Assembly: GCA_018398805.1 (NCBI GenBank)
Contig: JAGFBZ010000853.1
Location: 903,001 to 967,000 of the forward strand
Source of the DNA: Hirundichthys speculiger
Taxonomy: Eukaryota; Chordata; Actinopteri; Beloniformes; Exocoetidae
Reading direction: 5' to 3'
DNA length: 64,000 nucleotides
Part shown: piece by piece, positions 20,574-35,500 of the stretch
Position numbering within the stretch: position 1 is the stretch's first letter
Layout: the number at the start of each line of letters is the position of its first letter
Position numbers and translations under genes: made by a program
Notes under the pieces: model-generated
Databases searched by the model: none
The model's input: only the letters and a program-made list of their open reading frames with translations
Told to the model about the DNA's origin: nothing

Positions 20574-23500
20574 CTGGAGGAATAGTTGAAACTAGAGTCA
20601 ACTCATGCTAAAATTCTCACCTACTGCTAAAGCTAGAGCAGCACTAATCCATCAAGTACACATCTACACTTCAAAAGTCACAACTCACACTAAGTTTGGC
20701 AAAACTAAAAGAAAAAGCATAACAAATTGGTGAATAAGGGCAATAAAAACACTATCATTTCACATTGATTACATTCTAAAGCAAAAAACATGGACAACTA
20801 GGTGAAAGACAACTGCATTGATTTTATTTGAAAGGCCCTGTTCTGCCAAATGAGCTTGAATGTGAGTGATGCTCAGATGAGACCAGTAAAACCCTAAAGC
20901 TGTGACTCTGATACAGAAAGCAAAGCCAACTGTAGAGACAATGATGTAACCTATTTGCTACATTTTATAGTCCTCACACCCCACACACTATTATTGGCTG
21001 GCATCTACACAGCCTCTACAAACAAATCATGCACCTCGAATGCTCAGAATGCAGGAAAATAAAATTAGGAAAATACAGGCCCATCTGCAGTTAAGATGCA
21101 CCACTGCACACTTCTGGTGGTTCAAAACTGATGACTGATATGGATTATGTTCTTTAATAGTCATCTGCTTTTTATACTTTTAAATAATGCAAGTAATTAC
21201 CTGCACTTTTAGTATGTACATTCAATAGATTTAGTCCTAGTTTGGTATTTATGTAACATAGCCTGTACACGTCATTCTGAGTAAATTTAAAAGTCTGTTT
21301 TCTATATATAGCATACCTTGTATGTCTTCGGAGCTTGCACAGATGATAGTGTTTTTTACAGGTAAATGAACATATGATTTTTGGTATGTTATATGTTGCA
21401 TAGTGAGAGCATTTCAAAGCCTAGACATTTGAAAATTTAGTCTTCTATTATTGAAATGTAATATAGTCTGTGCATTTGTAGATCTTTATATTTCACATTC
21501 CCTCATTCTACCTGCTTAGATTTGAGATCATGCTTTTTCTCATGCTTTTTTTCCCCCACATGGTTTAATAGTAAAGTGCAATTTTGGGTAAAAATACCAA
21601 TTTAGACCTGGACAACTTGGAGGGAGTTCTTAAAAAGAACTGAAAGTAACACACAACTACTTCACTGATTAATCTGCAACCAAATTTGATAATCGCCTCT
21701 TTCAAGTGCACGAAAATATCAAGTTTATGGCAACTGCAATTTACGTTTATCAGGATGTTCAAACCACTAACTTGCTCACCTTAACTATGTGCAGCTTGGG
21801 CAGCAGATTACAGTCAGCCAGGGTCATTTCATCTCCATCCAGGAATTTGCGGTTGGAGACCTTGATGTCCTCTATGCTGTTGTGGTCGATCTCATCTGGC
21901 AGTGGGGAGCAAAGATACTCATCTAGCTTCTGCAGTGTCTTCAGCAGTCCACGCTCCAGAGCTGCAGAGAGGCATGGCGTATTTAACAAAAGCACTTTTT
22001 ATTTCAGCTGCTTAACCTGTATGCCACTCAGCCACAAGGGGTCAGCATTTCATTGAGACATACACAACACTTGTACAGCGCATACAAGAAACAGCCATTA
22101 AACTTGATGCAATTGATCGCAGCGTGCTGTAATTGTAATAGCAGTCTAATACAATGAACTGCATTCCTTTAAGAAGGAATGCATTTGATTGCATAGCCGT
22201 TTCCAGCCTCACCCCAGTCTATCCATACTTTTACACATCAACAAGCCATTCCATTATTTTAAAGTATGATATGAATGTGAACGCATGAGACTCGGCAGTT
22301 CAGCAATACACTTAACCTTTTAAATTTGTGAGAAATTATCACCGAACCGTAAGATTATCTTCTAAGTGTTGACATAGCCTTGGTTTTCACATCCAGTTCA
22401 CCATTGTTTAATATTTTCCCAAGGTGTAGAGCAGCCAACTAAAACAAGAGATATAAAGTATTTTCAGGACTCTATAAACATCCCTCTCCAAAAACAATTC
22501 TTTTTTTAAACTAATGTAATAATCTCAGTGATAACAGACCAGATTTCTTCATGCATAATAATCTTATCCATCAAGTAGCTGATTTGGCCTTTCTTTTGTA
22601 GGGTTTAGGATAAATAAAATGCCAACAGGGAGGCTCAGATATGAGCATTTCCAGGATAACTCGTTTGTGGTTTTCAGGAAAGCGTCAGGTGAGACGAGGA
22701 GGAAAAGGAGAGAAGAAGGCAGCAGAACAAAAGACCTGTGTTTTGATTCAGGCCATCATCCACCAATCAGTGAAAGGCTACCAAGGTCGCCTAGCAACCA
22801 AAGAGCACTCCCTACACAACTGAAAGGTTCCTGTGTATTAGTTTTAAACTACTTCTCTCTCTCTCTCTCTGTGTGAATGTTAAAAACAGAAAGATAATTT
22901 ACCCTCATTTGCATCTGGTTTGGAGTTCTTGATGTACGCAGAAAACTTGGCAAAGATGTCCATACCAGCAGTGTTGGACTCAGGGTGTCTTGCACCAAGT
23001 TTGATGAACCTGAACATGACGTATAAGAATAAAAACACAGCACATCGTTCAAGGTAAAAGAAGATACCTGGTAATATGCTTTATTTTTTTTTTCTTTTCT
23101 CTTAGTATCAACCACATTATTAAAAAAAAATTTTGCATTTAACAAAATTGTAAGGGTTTAGTCTTCCTTGTTACTTTTTTGTCCGAAAGTAAACAGGAAC
23201 ACTGGCTATGTAGTGTATTTGCATAATAATTTGCACATACAGTACATCATTGCGCTACCAAAAATATACACCAAGAAGAGCCTAGGTTACACAACTTAAA
23301 ATAAATGAAAAAAAAAATAATAATAAAAAAAACATCAGACCAACGTACTTCTGAGAGCTAAAGACAGGCTTGTGAAGTCTGAAAGTATTCAGACTGACTA
23401 GCACATTGTCTTTGTTTTGTCAACAAGAACATCATGGAATACCGCTAACCTTAAATAAACCTTTTTCGCAATTTTAAATCATTAGTAGGCCTCTGCTTCA

Positions 23501-26500
23501 CATTACACAATCACAGTGCTTTTGAAAGCCAAGCTCATGACAATAGTGCATTGCTCTGAGAACCTCAGGGAGTGGTCTCCTGCGGGTGCCCAGAGTCAGG
23601 AACTAAACAATGTGACGCTGCGTTCAGTTTTATGCTCCTAAAATCTGGAACAGTCTTCCAGAAGATGTGGGACAGGCCTCAACTCTATTTATCTATCTAT
23701 TAATGATTATTTTTTTCTGCTCTTATGATTTATGGAATGACCATTTGCCTTCTTGTGATTTTATGCATCTGTAAAGCACTTTGAATTGCCTCATGTACGA
23801 ATTGTGCTCCACAAATAAACTTGTTTTGCCTTACATTTGGTACACAGGTGTGGAAATTATCACGCGGATCAGAAAGCACGTACTTGGGTGGGCCGAGGAT
23901 GTCCTCAAGAAACTCCTCGATCTTGTTGACGTCAGTTTTGACCTCTCCATTAAATGTGATGAAGGGCGGGTGAGTGCCAGGAGCCAGGTTCTGGAGGTCT
24001 GCAGGCTTCCTGTTGACATAGAAAAACGTCTACTGATGAAAGCAGTAAACAAGCATCTTTCAAGTAGGGCATGAAAGTACAGCAAATTATTCACAATTGG
24101 TCAAATTATACATGAAAGCATTGACATTTTACTTAAAGTGAGGCCAGGTGTTTTGGAGGTGTTAGAGGTGTTGCTCTGTTCTAAAATGAGTTTCAGCAGA
24201 ACTTAAAATTGAGCACTGAAGACTTTGAATAGAATGGAAATGTGAAATATAAAAAATAAAATTAAACGGAACTTAAAACCTTTTATCTAACTTTAACTTT
24301 GCCGTCAAGTAGAAAACTTATAACACATATAATGATAGATCATGTGCCTTGTAATGTTGATGCAACGTGTGTTACGCTTCCAGGCTTGATGGGTCAACAC
24401 GTGTAGCCTCTGGTCATAAGGGGTTAAACTATTTTCACCAACCCTCCAGTCCTTCTATCCGTCCATCTCGCACAAACAGCACATGTGCATTTGTCTCCGG
24501 GCGAGAGTGTATTTGAGTCTCCTCTTTTCTGCGGCCTTCAAACCAGCACATTTTGTACCAGCTGGCAAGCAGACGAGACTGACACACAAACAGAAATTAG
24601 CATGTGTTGAATGAGGGGTGTGAACACAACTGACTCGTAAAATCCACACAAACAGCCCCTTAAAATCTCCTCACAACAAAACCTGTATAGAAGCACAGCA
24701 ATGACTCAACACCTGATCGATGTTACCCAACAACAATGTGGTATTAGCAGAGCCAATAAATAATTATCCACAGACAGGTTTTTGTTGCAGCAATGATGGC
24801 TGGATTTTGGGACAAGCCATTTAAGGGCACGAAGGAGAGGAAATGACTTGAACTCTCTGGCATTTGAGAGGAAGTGGTGAAGTCACAGAGTGATATCACT
24901 GAAAAGTGGGTAGAGTGCCTTGAGACTCCCAGAAACGAATGATATCCTTGACCCAAGGCAAGATGTACTGGGTCAAGACTTGCAGCAATAATAATAAAAA
25001 AAAAAAAAAAAAGACAAAACCGCTTTTTTTTTTTGTTTAGTGTTCTCGTTCATGACCTTTAACTAGAAGAGGTTTAACAGCATGCACCACTCGTCAAATC
25101 AAACACAGTAAAAACAGCCATAAATGACACACGCCTCCTTCTGCAATACAGGCATTTTATATCGACTAAGATAAGAGCCACCAGATGGCCAGAATAAGTA
25201 AATATAAAAAGACTTGTAGCTCTAAGAAACAAACATAAGGGCCACAAGTGTGTAATTCATCTGATCAAAATGCATGAGGAGAAAAGCATCAGACGACACT
25301 GCTTAAAAGAGAACTGAGCAGCACTCATTCCTTTTACACTCACAGTTAGTCCACTCCTTCTGGAAGAATATTCAAGGCAAATGTGATGCAAATAAATCCA
25401 TACTTTTGCTCTCAATGTGAACATGGAAGCTTGCAAGAAAACCCAAACTACTTGTCGTATAGTTCTTCCTTTCCTCTACCAACTTATCAAATACATCAGC
25501 GTTGTTGTTTTGTTTGTTTTTTTTTTCTCCTTTTTCCTACCATCGTCTCCAAGTCGCATACAAGGAGACGCTCAGTAATAAATCTGTTTCTACATAGATG
25601 AGCCATGCTCTGGAAGGAAGCACCCATAATCTCCAGTCTCAGCCTCACACACGCAGTAGAAGACCACAGAAACCAGTCGTGTATCTGAACATTGGACGGG
25701 GCTGAAAAATAACGTGGCACTTGCCCTAGTTGACTAGTGGAAAAATATTTAGATGAATCACACAGACAGAAACATGGTAGGTTTTGGGCTGGGAGTATAC
25801 GGTACTGAAATCCACATGTGAAAGCACGTTTGGGAGGAAAAAAAAAATCATATCTCAGTTGAAATTGAGGAGAATCACCATTTTCTCATCCCGGCAGTTT
25901 AAAAAAAAAACACTGCCCACCAAGATGTAGGCAGGAAGTAAGTCAAGACAAGAACCCTGAAATAGCTTCATCAGAGTCTGTGTGTTTATTTTCCTCCAGC
26001 CTCGGAAGGGGTCATGGGAAAACCAAATAAGCAGTGGGGAAGCAGTGAGTATGTTAGAGGTGGGGCTGGATCAAAGTGTTGCTGCGCGGCAGAAACCTTA
26101 GTGGAAACGCCCAGATAAATTGTAGGAAACTATCGACAGAAGGGAAAAGAAAAAAAAAAAAAAGGACAAGACTTATTTCTTAGAAAAGTATGTAAAGAAG
26201 AAAGAAGAAGAAACAAAAGATGGTAAGGATAGCGAAGGCCAAAACGGAGAAGGATATTGACAGGAAGCAAAACTCACCTTTTAAGGTCCACTGTAGTGAC
26301 ATTGAAGACCACTCCTTTCAGCCATAATATCATGAAGAGCCTCTGAGAGAAGGGGCAATTCCCGATGCTCTCGCCATCGCTCCCCGCCTTAAATAAACAC
26401 AGGAAGAAAATAAAAATAAAAATTATAATTAATTATATCTGAAATCTGCTACGATTCCTGAGGAACAAATATGCCAAAGAGGTGGAAACATGTTAATCGA

Positions 26501-29500
26501 TGCCAGCAAAAAAAAAAAGGTGTTTTAAGTTTAAACTCACAGACAGCACTTGGCATATATGAAACTGAAAAGGTCCTGATAATCATCACAACTCTACTGC
26601 ACAATGTTTACAGCCGAGGGAATTTTACTGCGCTCACCCATACAGAGACTATTTCAGATAATTACTCTTTCAGACTGACTTCAAAAAACGGACTCAAGGA
26701 GAAGGGGAAGACCAACAGTCTTGTCCAAAGGGCTTCAGCACATTCCTCCCTTCATCAATCTGCAGAACCACTTTCTAAGACTAACAGGAAACCTATTGAG
26801 TGATTAAGAGTCAAGTGGTCTCTTGTTTCCTTTTAAGTAAGCCTGCACAAATAAGACGAAGCAGTGGCCAAAGTGAGATAAATGGAAGTCCAAATTAATA
26901 CTGGGCACTTTGTTTAAATAAAGGCAGGAAGTTTGGGAAAGAGATCTGGGGTTTGGATTAAAATCAGTATGCTTCCTTTAAATAAAATTCAAAACACAAC
27001 AACAACAGATGGACACCTATGAGAATGTTCAAAAATACACACAAAAAAATTGATTTTGTATTTCCATCTCCCACTCAGCAATAATCACAGATGCTATGTG
27101 AGGTTGCCACAAACCTTCAGAGACATCTCCCTTCAGCCATTCATCTCATTGTTCTTTACTCTCCTTTGTTTTTCTAACTCTTTAAAATCAACCCCTCAAT
27201 TCAAAACCATGTAAGGGCAAATAATACTCTTATCTGGATTACACATCAGAAGGCAGAATCAGTATTTAATTTGATTAGATACTCTGCAAAGCTCAGCCAA
27301 ATGAAATCTGTAGTGGTGCACAGTTACATCCTCTCCTAGAAAGTCCATATAATTTTATACAAACATCACACAGAAAAACAGAGATCCATTACTTCAAAAC
27401 TAATCAGATTATGTTCATGCCCTTTTAAAAATAATGGTGCAATGACAAAATTATTTTTTTACCTTTTAAGAAGGCGTGTATTAGAACTTATAGCATTGAT
27501 CGGTGGATATTAAAGAACCATTTTAATCCCACACAAATCTTTTAAAGTATGCTCTTCTATTCACAAGGACAAATCTGAAACTTATTTTTGAGTCCTTAGA
27601 CTCTTCATTCGGTAAAATAATGTAGCATGTAAGAATATTGAAGAAAAGTAAGAAAAGTCACAGAAAAACTGCAATTTCTACCATCCCATTATAAAATCCA
27701 CTTGCCGTGGATTTCCACTGGCGTGACACATTTTGTAAGAAAATGAAAGTCAAGTACTCTGGGAATACTACTGCTGTCTTGGCTTCCATCATTTACCAGG
27801 ATGCAGAGGTGGAAGTTGTTGAGCAGGTAAAACATCCAACTATTAACCAAACAGGTTACTAAACTCTCAATGAAAATTCACAGAATCCAATGCTCGGTCC
27901 ATTTCAAGATCAATGGTCATACAAAGGATCTGACATCAAAGACCTTGTCTTGTACGTACTACTACCGAGTTGTTGGAGAGAATGTTATACGTCTGCTGTA
28001 CAAAGATACAAAGCTGAAGAGGCTTTAGATGTAAAAGTACTGATTTTCTTTGTCAAAGAAAAAATAAACCATATGAGAACTATAGCAGGTGTTGCAATAC
28101 TTTCATCAAACTGCCTCACACATGAATATTTGAATGAATACAACTGAGGTGCACAGGATACTAAATAAAATAAAAGATGAAAATCAGTTGCATCAGATAA
28201 GCAGGGTGAGATAACTCCTGAATAGAGTACTTTGTTTCAGTCAGTCCAGCTGCTCCTTGCTCATGTGGACAGGCTGGCTGCTGTGGTCCTCTTTGTGACA
28301 CCCATGTGATGTCTGATGTGTCTACTGGCTCCTATTGTACTGCCACTGTCCTCTCCCTCTCCCCCGCCCCCTTTCCTACTCAACGTTTGAAATGCTTGGA
28401 TTGCATCACAATGCCATTATTTAGTAAATCAAAGTCTTTTTCACATTGCATGAAACAACTTCCAAAAGCTAAGGCCCTGAAGTGTTGGACGTATCGTGGT
28501 TTGCAGCTGACACCAGACTGGGGGAGCAGGAGGTGATCCTTACAAGATCCGACAGACATCCAATAGGATGATTACCCCACGGTGCAACTGGCACAGAGAA
28601 CCTGTCAGGTCGAGATCAGGGGGGGTAATGCAGCCCAGCAACTGTTCCCATGGCAATGATGAGAACACAGGGCACAAAAAGAAGAACTTTTAGTGTGGAG
28701 GGGATTAAAAACGCAGGTGAACAGCCTGAACTGAGTTCCTATTTTGCGGGGGCTAAAAAATGCAAAGCATGCCATAAAGTATCATTTGTAAGTCAAAAGA
28801 CATTTACTTTCGCATGATGAGCTAATTTTAAGATGAGTTCACCTCAGGTCTGTGTCTCAAGTGATCAAGCAGGCAGTCACAGGAGCTGAGAAAGACACAC
28901 TTTTCTTCTTCTCAGTCTGTTTTAGAGCCGAGGCGAGGCTGCTACCCTCTGGAGCCTGCAGCAGAGCAGACTGCAGCTCTCTGCCAAAGACACTCGGCAG
29001 AAATCTGCAGAACAAAGGGAGACGGCGCACAAGGCAGAGATATTCCAGAAAATAAGGAGGAAATAAGGGATCATATGTCTTGTTAGCTGACAAAAGCGAA
29101 AAGGAGGTAATAGATGCGTTAAGTGAGAGAAAAAAAAAGAAAGACAGCGAGCAGAGGTGTTGTGCTCTTTGGCACAGCATTTCTTCCTCCTCTTCTTCCT
29201 TTATCCCTCTCCCCCTTATCCTGGGCCCCTCTGTGGGGCGGGGGGTTATTTGGAGAGGGAGAAACTATTCCAGAAATGTCCTGTTACTGCCGTAGAAGAG
29301 GGTGCTTTGTTTAGTTTAAGAGATGATGTCGGTGGAGCTGCGTTTCCGCTGTACAGTAAATGAACAGCTGGCCTACATTTTACGACATGAACTACAGAAG
29401 AGGCAATCCTTAGAAAAAATTATGACAACCGGCATTTCTAATGACAGGACCAGAATTATCTGACCGGCAATGTACTCAGATCAAGCACAAAAATGACAAA

Positions 29501-32500
29501 ATACAGCTTTTATCCCCCTTATATCCTTTGTAAACACTGTCCTTTGCTTAATAAGGACGTTCTGGAGAACCGCTATGTCAGTGAGAAATTAAGCACAGAG
29601 GTTCTAGGGAACCTCATGTAAAAAGGGACACCACAAAGCACTTTTTGTATGTTGAGGTTTAAGCACGTCATAAGTTAGCAAGGAGAAGGAAAAAAAAAAA
29701 AACTCCTATAAAACACAAATAAGGGGAGTATTATGTTAGAGCAGACCCTTATAAGGCAAAGATTGAAAAACATGAGTATTTTCCTAAAGGTAAATCAAGT
29801 CATTTCTGTATGCAAGTAACTATACTTAGAAGTGCCAAATGTGTCTCACATTGTGCAGACAGTTACAACACCTTTCACAGTGACACACCAAGACTTCTGT
29901 CTGATGTAAATCAGGTCCAATAACATCTGAGCAACAGAAGCAGCAACAGTTGACGATTGCTAACAGACTCGAGCTTTATTTAGGAGCAGTGGATGGTAAG
30001 TCAACAGATGCCAAGCACACACAGCTGCAGTGGAGGCTCTGAGTCATGTTCAAAGTCAGATGTTATCTTGGAGTTTGTCTCCAGGACAGTCAGACCCAAC
30101 AATATGACAATGTGACTCAGACACACACACAAAAAAAAACTGCCCTCTCTTTTTCACAGTGAGGTCAAACCTCTTAAGTCAAGCCAGTGCCATAAATTAC
30201 AGATTGACAGGCTCTTTTTTTCTTCCAAATGGAGACATTAAAAAATCAATTTTATTTGCAGAAATAACCATTTATTACCATGGAAACTTTCCAAACAAGA
30301 ATATTTCCAAAAATACCCTATGAAAGTTTCTGGAAAGTTTCCAGAAATGTTTAACCTTTGATTGTCTTATAGAATCAGAAGGGATTTTTTATCACATTTG
30401 GAAAAGTAGCACCTGCTTGTTAAAATAGATTAGGCATTATTTCTGTTACTAGTTTCTGATTCATTGATCTGACTTGAGACAAGAAACTGAAGGAAATGTA
30501 AATACTAATGTTTAATTAGGAGTTTGGTTCTATAGGAATACAGGAGCAGAGCTGAGGTGGGAAGTGAAGCCAACTGACTTTAAATGTTTGCACTTATTTA
30601 CAGGGAATGCAAATGTGTAGTGTTCTATGCAATTACTTTCAGTAGATTAATAATTATCCAAAAAACAATGAACTACACATGCAACATATATCACATTCAT
30701 ACTGGTAATCATACTGGGTATTTTACACCCACATGAGAAACTGAAACTTTGCACACTTTTGCTTTCTTTTTTTAAACTCAAATCAGCATAGAAGTTAACC
30801 TGAAGTCCAGTCAAATAACATTTTACAAGAAGGCAGAAGAGCTGTTTAATATTTCCAAGTGATGGACTCGTCACTAATGTAAGAGAATTTTATTATCTGA
30901 ACAAGAAACATGACAGTAAATGTACAAAAGTGAGCCTTTAAGGAACAATGAATCCTGCTCATGCGGGGCATGGTCCTCCCAGTCCGTTCACGTCCTAATT
31001 TTAGAAACATTTCAGCCTGTGCCTTCCCCGCCCCAAAACACTTCATATTCTAAATCGGTTGGCTGCTCAAAGTTCAAGCCACACTTGACCGAATAAGGGA
31101 GTGACGGTGTAACAGGCACGGCGGTTTTGCTCCTCTTTCTCTGACACATTTCAGGAAGGTCCGCTTGAGTGTGAGCAGCTTCAGTAAAGTCATGGTACTC
31201 CCAGTTTGCTGGAGATGACTTCGGCCGGAGCTGGGAGTTAAAATTGACCAAAATAAGTTTAACCACAAATTATTTTTATATTAAAAATAAATAAATAAAA
31301 ATGTAATGAAAAAAAAAAAAGAAAAAAAAATGTTTTTTTTTAACTTTGGCTCCTAATATAAGTTGATTCATTACCCCCATTGTGTATTTCAAGGTAAGGC
31401 AACTATAGTTTTGATTTAAAAAAGTAAAATAATAATACAAATCTAATGTCACAAAAGATCACACATATAATGCTCATGATATAATCATAAGCAATATATC
31501 AAAGAATAATTGAAAATAGCAGAACTGTGATTAAAGCCTTATAAAGAGATTAAGAAATTCAACTGGGGATCTGGTGTCAACCTTTTTGATATCGGTTGAG
31601 AGGGGTATTTCCAAGCATCAAAACTTAAAGAAAAAGAAGAAAAAAAAAACAGACTGGATTGCGTGGGTAATCCTTCTGACCAGCGTCAGAAAGGGTGAGT
31701 GTACAAAGAAGTCACATTCTGCTGGAATATGGAAACACCATCACATCCTTGGTGTGGCTCTGACTCAGGCTGACATCACTCAGTGGAAATCTTCAAACCT
31801 CCAGTCAGACAGAGGCCTACTGTTCTGGACTACAGTCCAAGAACCAAACCAGAACTTACGGAAAGTTAGCACCTGCTGTCCAAAAGGCACCACTACAGTA
31901 GTTTTGGACATATTCAGGTTTTAAAGACTGCAACTATTTTTAGACGCTACAAAGTCAAGGTCAATGTCAAAAAAAACCAAGATTGACCAAAATGCTTTAC
32001 AGGTTAAAAAAAAATAAAAACAAAACAAATAATGCACATCAAGTCAAACTGAGAAAATACATTAAAGCAATGGACTAAAAAATTAAATGAAAGCCAGTCG
32101 GAAGAAATAGTGTTTTGAGTGGGGACTGGAATATAGCAGCAGATCAAGTTGCTCTAATTTGCAAAGGTAAGCTATTCCAGAAGAATGGGACCCGCTAAGG
32201 AAAAGACACCAAGCAGTCACCTCTAATGTCCAAGTCTGGACCTCAGAACTACAAGGAACATCTGACTGGATGACCTTAGTGCTCCGAACTGGGACACAAA
32301 GAAGAAGTATAGACAAAAAGGTGGTGCTTTCCCTTTTTAAACCTTAAAAACAAACATAGAACTTTTACTGATTTTACTGAATAAAATCTTAAAATCTACT
32401 TTAAATTGGATGGGAAGCCAGTGAAGTGATGCAAAACAACAAGTAATATCCTCCCGTCTTCTTGGCCCAGTTAAGAACCAAATAGCAGCATTTTGGACCA

Positions 32501-35500
32501 ACTGGAGACAACAAAGAGATGACTGATCTAACCCCACATAGGCCTACAAATAGCAGCTGTCTGGTTATATTAACGTGTGTATCTCTTTCAAAATCGCTAT
32601 TATGGCTTCACTTTTCCCAACAGTCTCAACTGGAAGGAGCTGGTTTTGACAACAGAACTCATTTGTCTATAAAGATCTGATTTGTCTGCATTGTCAAAAA
32701 TCACGCCCAAATTCTTCACAAATGAAGGAGTAAACAACCCCACAGGGCTGAGAGCAGCAACATAGTCTTCCACCTAATCTGAGCGACTAAATACGACAAT
32801 CTCCGTCTTACGCTCATTGAGACACAGACAGTTCAGGTTCAACTAGTTTTTTAGTTCTCTGAGGGCCGCTCATCGATGGCTGCAGAAAGCCAGAACTTGT
32901 AGATTCAATGAGTAAATATATCTGAATATTATCTGCAAAGCAATGAAAGGACACACTGTGTCAATCAAACATTGACCACAAATGCAGTATGTACAGTGAA
33001 AACAGCAGTGGGGCCAAAATGGAGCCCTGGGATAAATTTTTTCACCACAGGACAAAAACCAGTGTCTTGACCTAGTCCCTAGCCCGGATAAATGAAGAGT
33101 TGTGGCAGGAAGGGCATTCAACATAAAACCTATCCACCACCTTTTGTTGACCCGGTGGAAACTGGGCTATATGAAGTTAGTTTGGTGTGGGAGAAGAGGA
33201 TGTAGAAGATATGATTATTTGGAGGCACATGATTCACTGTGGCACTCAGAAGAAAAACAGAAGAGTTGCTTCTAAGGATCGTCTCTTTTGGGGCAACCAA
33301 ATTCAACCAAAACAGTGTTCACTACTACAGGTGCCATCTTCCAGGACCAAAATACAGATTCTCACAGCTAAGAAAAAAATAATGATCAAGGCATTTATTC
33401 ACACAGTGTTGCAGAACCAAATTCATTGTAGAAACAACACACAAAAAACATTTCCAAAGCTCTGCTGACTGAGTAACAAGTAATTAATCTATGTCTCTAA
33501 ATGATCACACTGACAGCAGCATTCCTATACATATGAAAAAGAAGAAAAAATGGGGAGAATAAATTATGTGAAAAATGCAGGCCATTTAAAGATTTGTATC
33601 AAAACCTTTACATGCCAACTGTGTATGGTTTTAAATCAATACAAGCTACAATATGTAGCCAATGCCAACAGTTGAAAAATAACTGCTGAAAAGGGTCACT
33701 GTCTTGCCCTAAAAATGGCACATCACAAGGTACGTTTGATCATCACATGTCTAAACTGATAACAGAACATGACAGGAGACGCACCCAAAGGCCTTTGGAA
33801 TAAATGGGTCCTAACGTCTAAGGTTTATCAGGTGGTACATGAACCATGAAAAACACAAAACTCTGAGTAGTGCAAATTTCCACGCAAAAATGTTACACAT
33901 TACACAATAGTTTGTTAAAAGATGCTGACTATGCTGTACAGAGTTATGAGGTGAAGCTGTTAAACACTTTACTACAGAATTTCTGTTCAGGAGTTTTAAA
34001 TGGTGGGTCTGAAATCAGGGCTCCATGATGCATTGGAGTAAACTGTTAACATGAGCAAGAGCTGACACAGTTTGAATAATGTAACCTGAAAAAGAGGCTC
34101 ACTAAAATGGATTTAGCTTTGGACGAGCCAACCACACCATAACAATCACTAGATGTTATGGTGAGAGAGAGAGCGCAGAGAGCGCAGACCTCCGCCAAGC
34201 GCAACAATTACAGAAAATTTGAAAGTGATCCAGAATCCAGGATTTCTTCTGGATCACACCCAAAATGAAATCAGTTCTTCCTTTTCACATTTCCGACAAC
34301 TCCTGGAAATCTCATCAAAATCCATCCATAACTTTTTGAGTTATCTTGAACACAGACAAACGCCGGCAAAAACATAACCTCCTTGGCGGAGGTAATTATA
34401 AAATTTCTGTCTGCAGCATAGAAATCTTCCATGCTTACATCATATGCATAACTTGGGCAACTTACTTAAAAAGTAGAAAAATAAACTGGATTAATTTTTG
34501 AACAGAAAAAGTTAAAAAGATGCCATGCAGATGTTGGAGAGGCTGGTTTGGAGAATCAAATTTATAGCTCAAGGACCAAGTTAGCAATTTTGCATGGAAG
34601 TTGTTGGCGACCGAATGTGCACATTGCTACTGGAGTAATACACACCACATAAGAAACACATCATGGATTCATTTTGAAGAGCTGACACAGCATGGTCAGC
34701 AAGTCAGAGAACCCCCACTATAGGAGTAAATAGATGTTTGGGGGACTGATTTTATACACTGCCAAGGTGACGGAGAATCAACTACTGTCAACACCTTCCA
34801 CATTTTTCACATGATGGTTTAACAAAACTTAAAACAAAGAAATCTTTTGTCCTGTTATACTGGTTAATCTTGGCTCCTCTGAAGCCAGTTTTCATATTAA
34901 ACCATTCAACCTTTTTTATGGTTACATCCAGCCTCAACTGTACTCAAGTAAGATCAACTCTCAAAAGCAAAGAAATACCGATGTGTTGCAGCCAGTTTCA
35001 GTTTGTAAACAATTGATGATTTGCTTTTCTATATCAACATGTATCCTTCAATGATTTACCGAGCCTATATCACATGACCATTACTGGAACACGCAAACGT
35101 GCCTTAAGGACAGAGTAAAAACAACAACATGGAGCTGAAACGGCAAGTGCTGCTGCCTTGGTTGTCCTCGGTATCAGCTGTCATGCAGCTAAATTTTGCA
35201 TTTAACAATACTGCAACAGCCTACATGCAGAAAAGCAATCTGACAGCCTGGCTTCACTAGGGATGTAACGATATGGAAAATATGGATATCTCAATTATAT
35301 TGACCAAATTATCACAGTTTACGATATTATTACGGCATTCTTAATTGCTGTACAAATGTCCAAAAAAAAAAACCCACATACATTAAAATAATTTCACAAA
35401 ATCTTGTGATTTTCTTGTCATACTAAAACCTCAGAAGCCAAAATCTTATCAAAATGAAACGTTCACATTGAAAGGGCAAACAACTTGTACAGAAAGATTT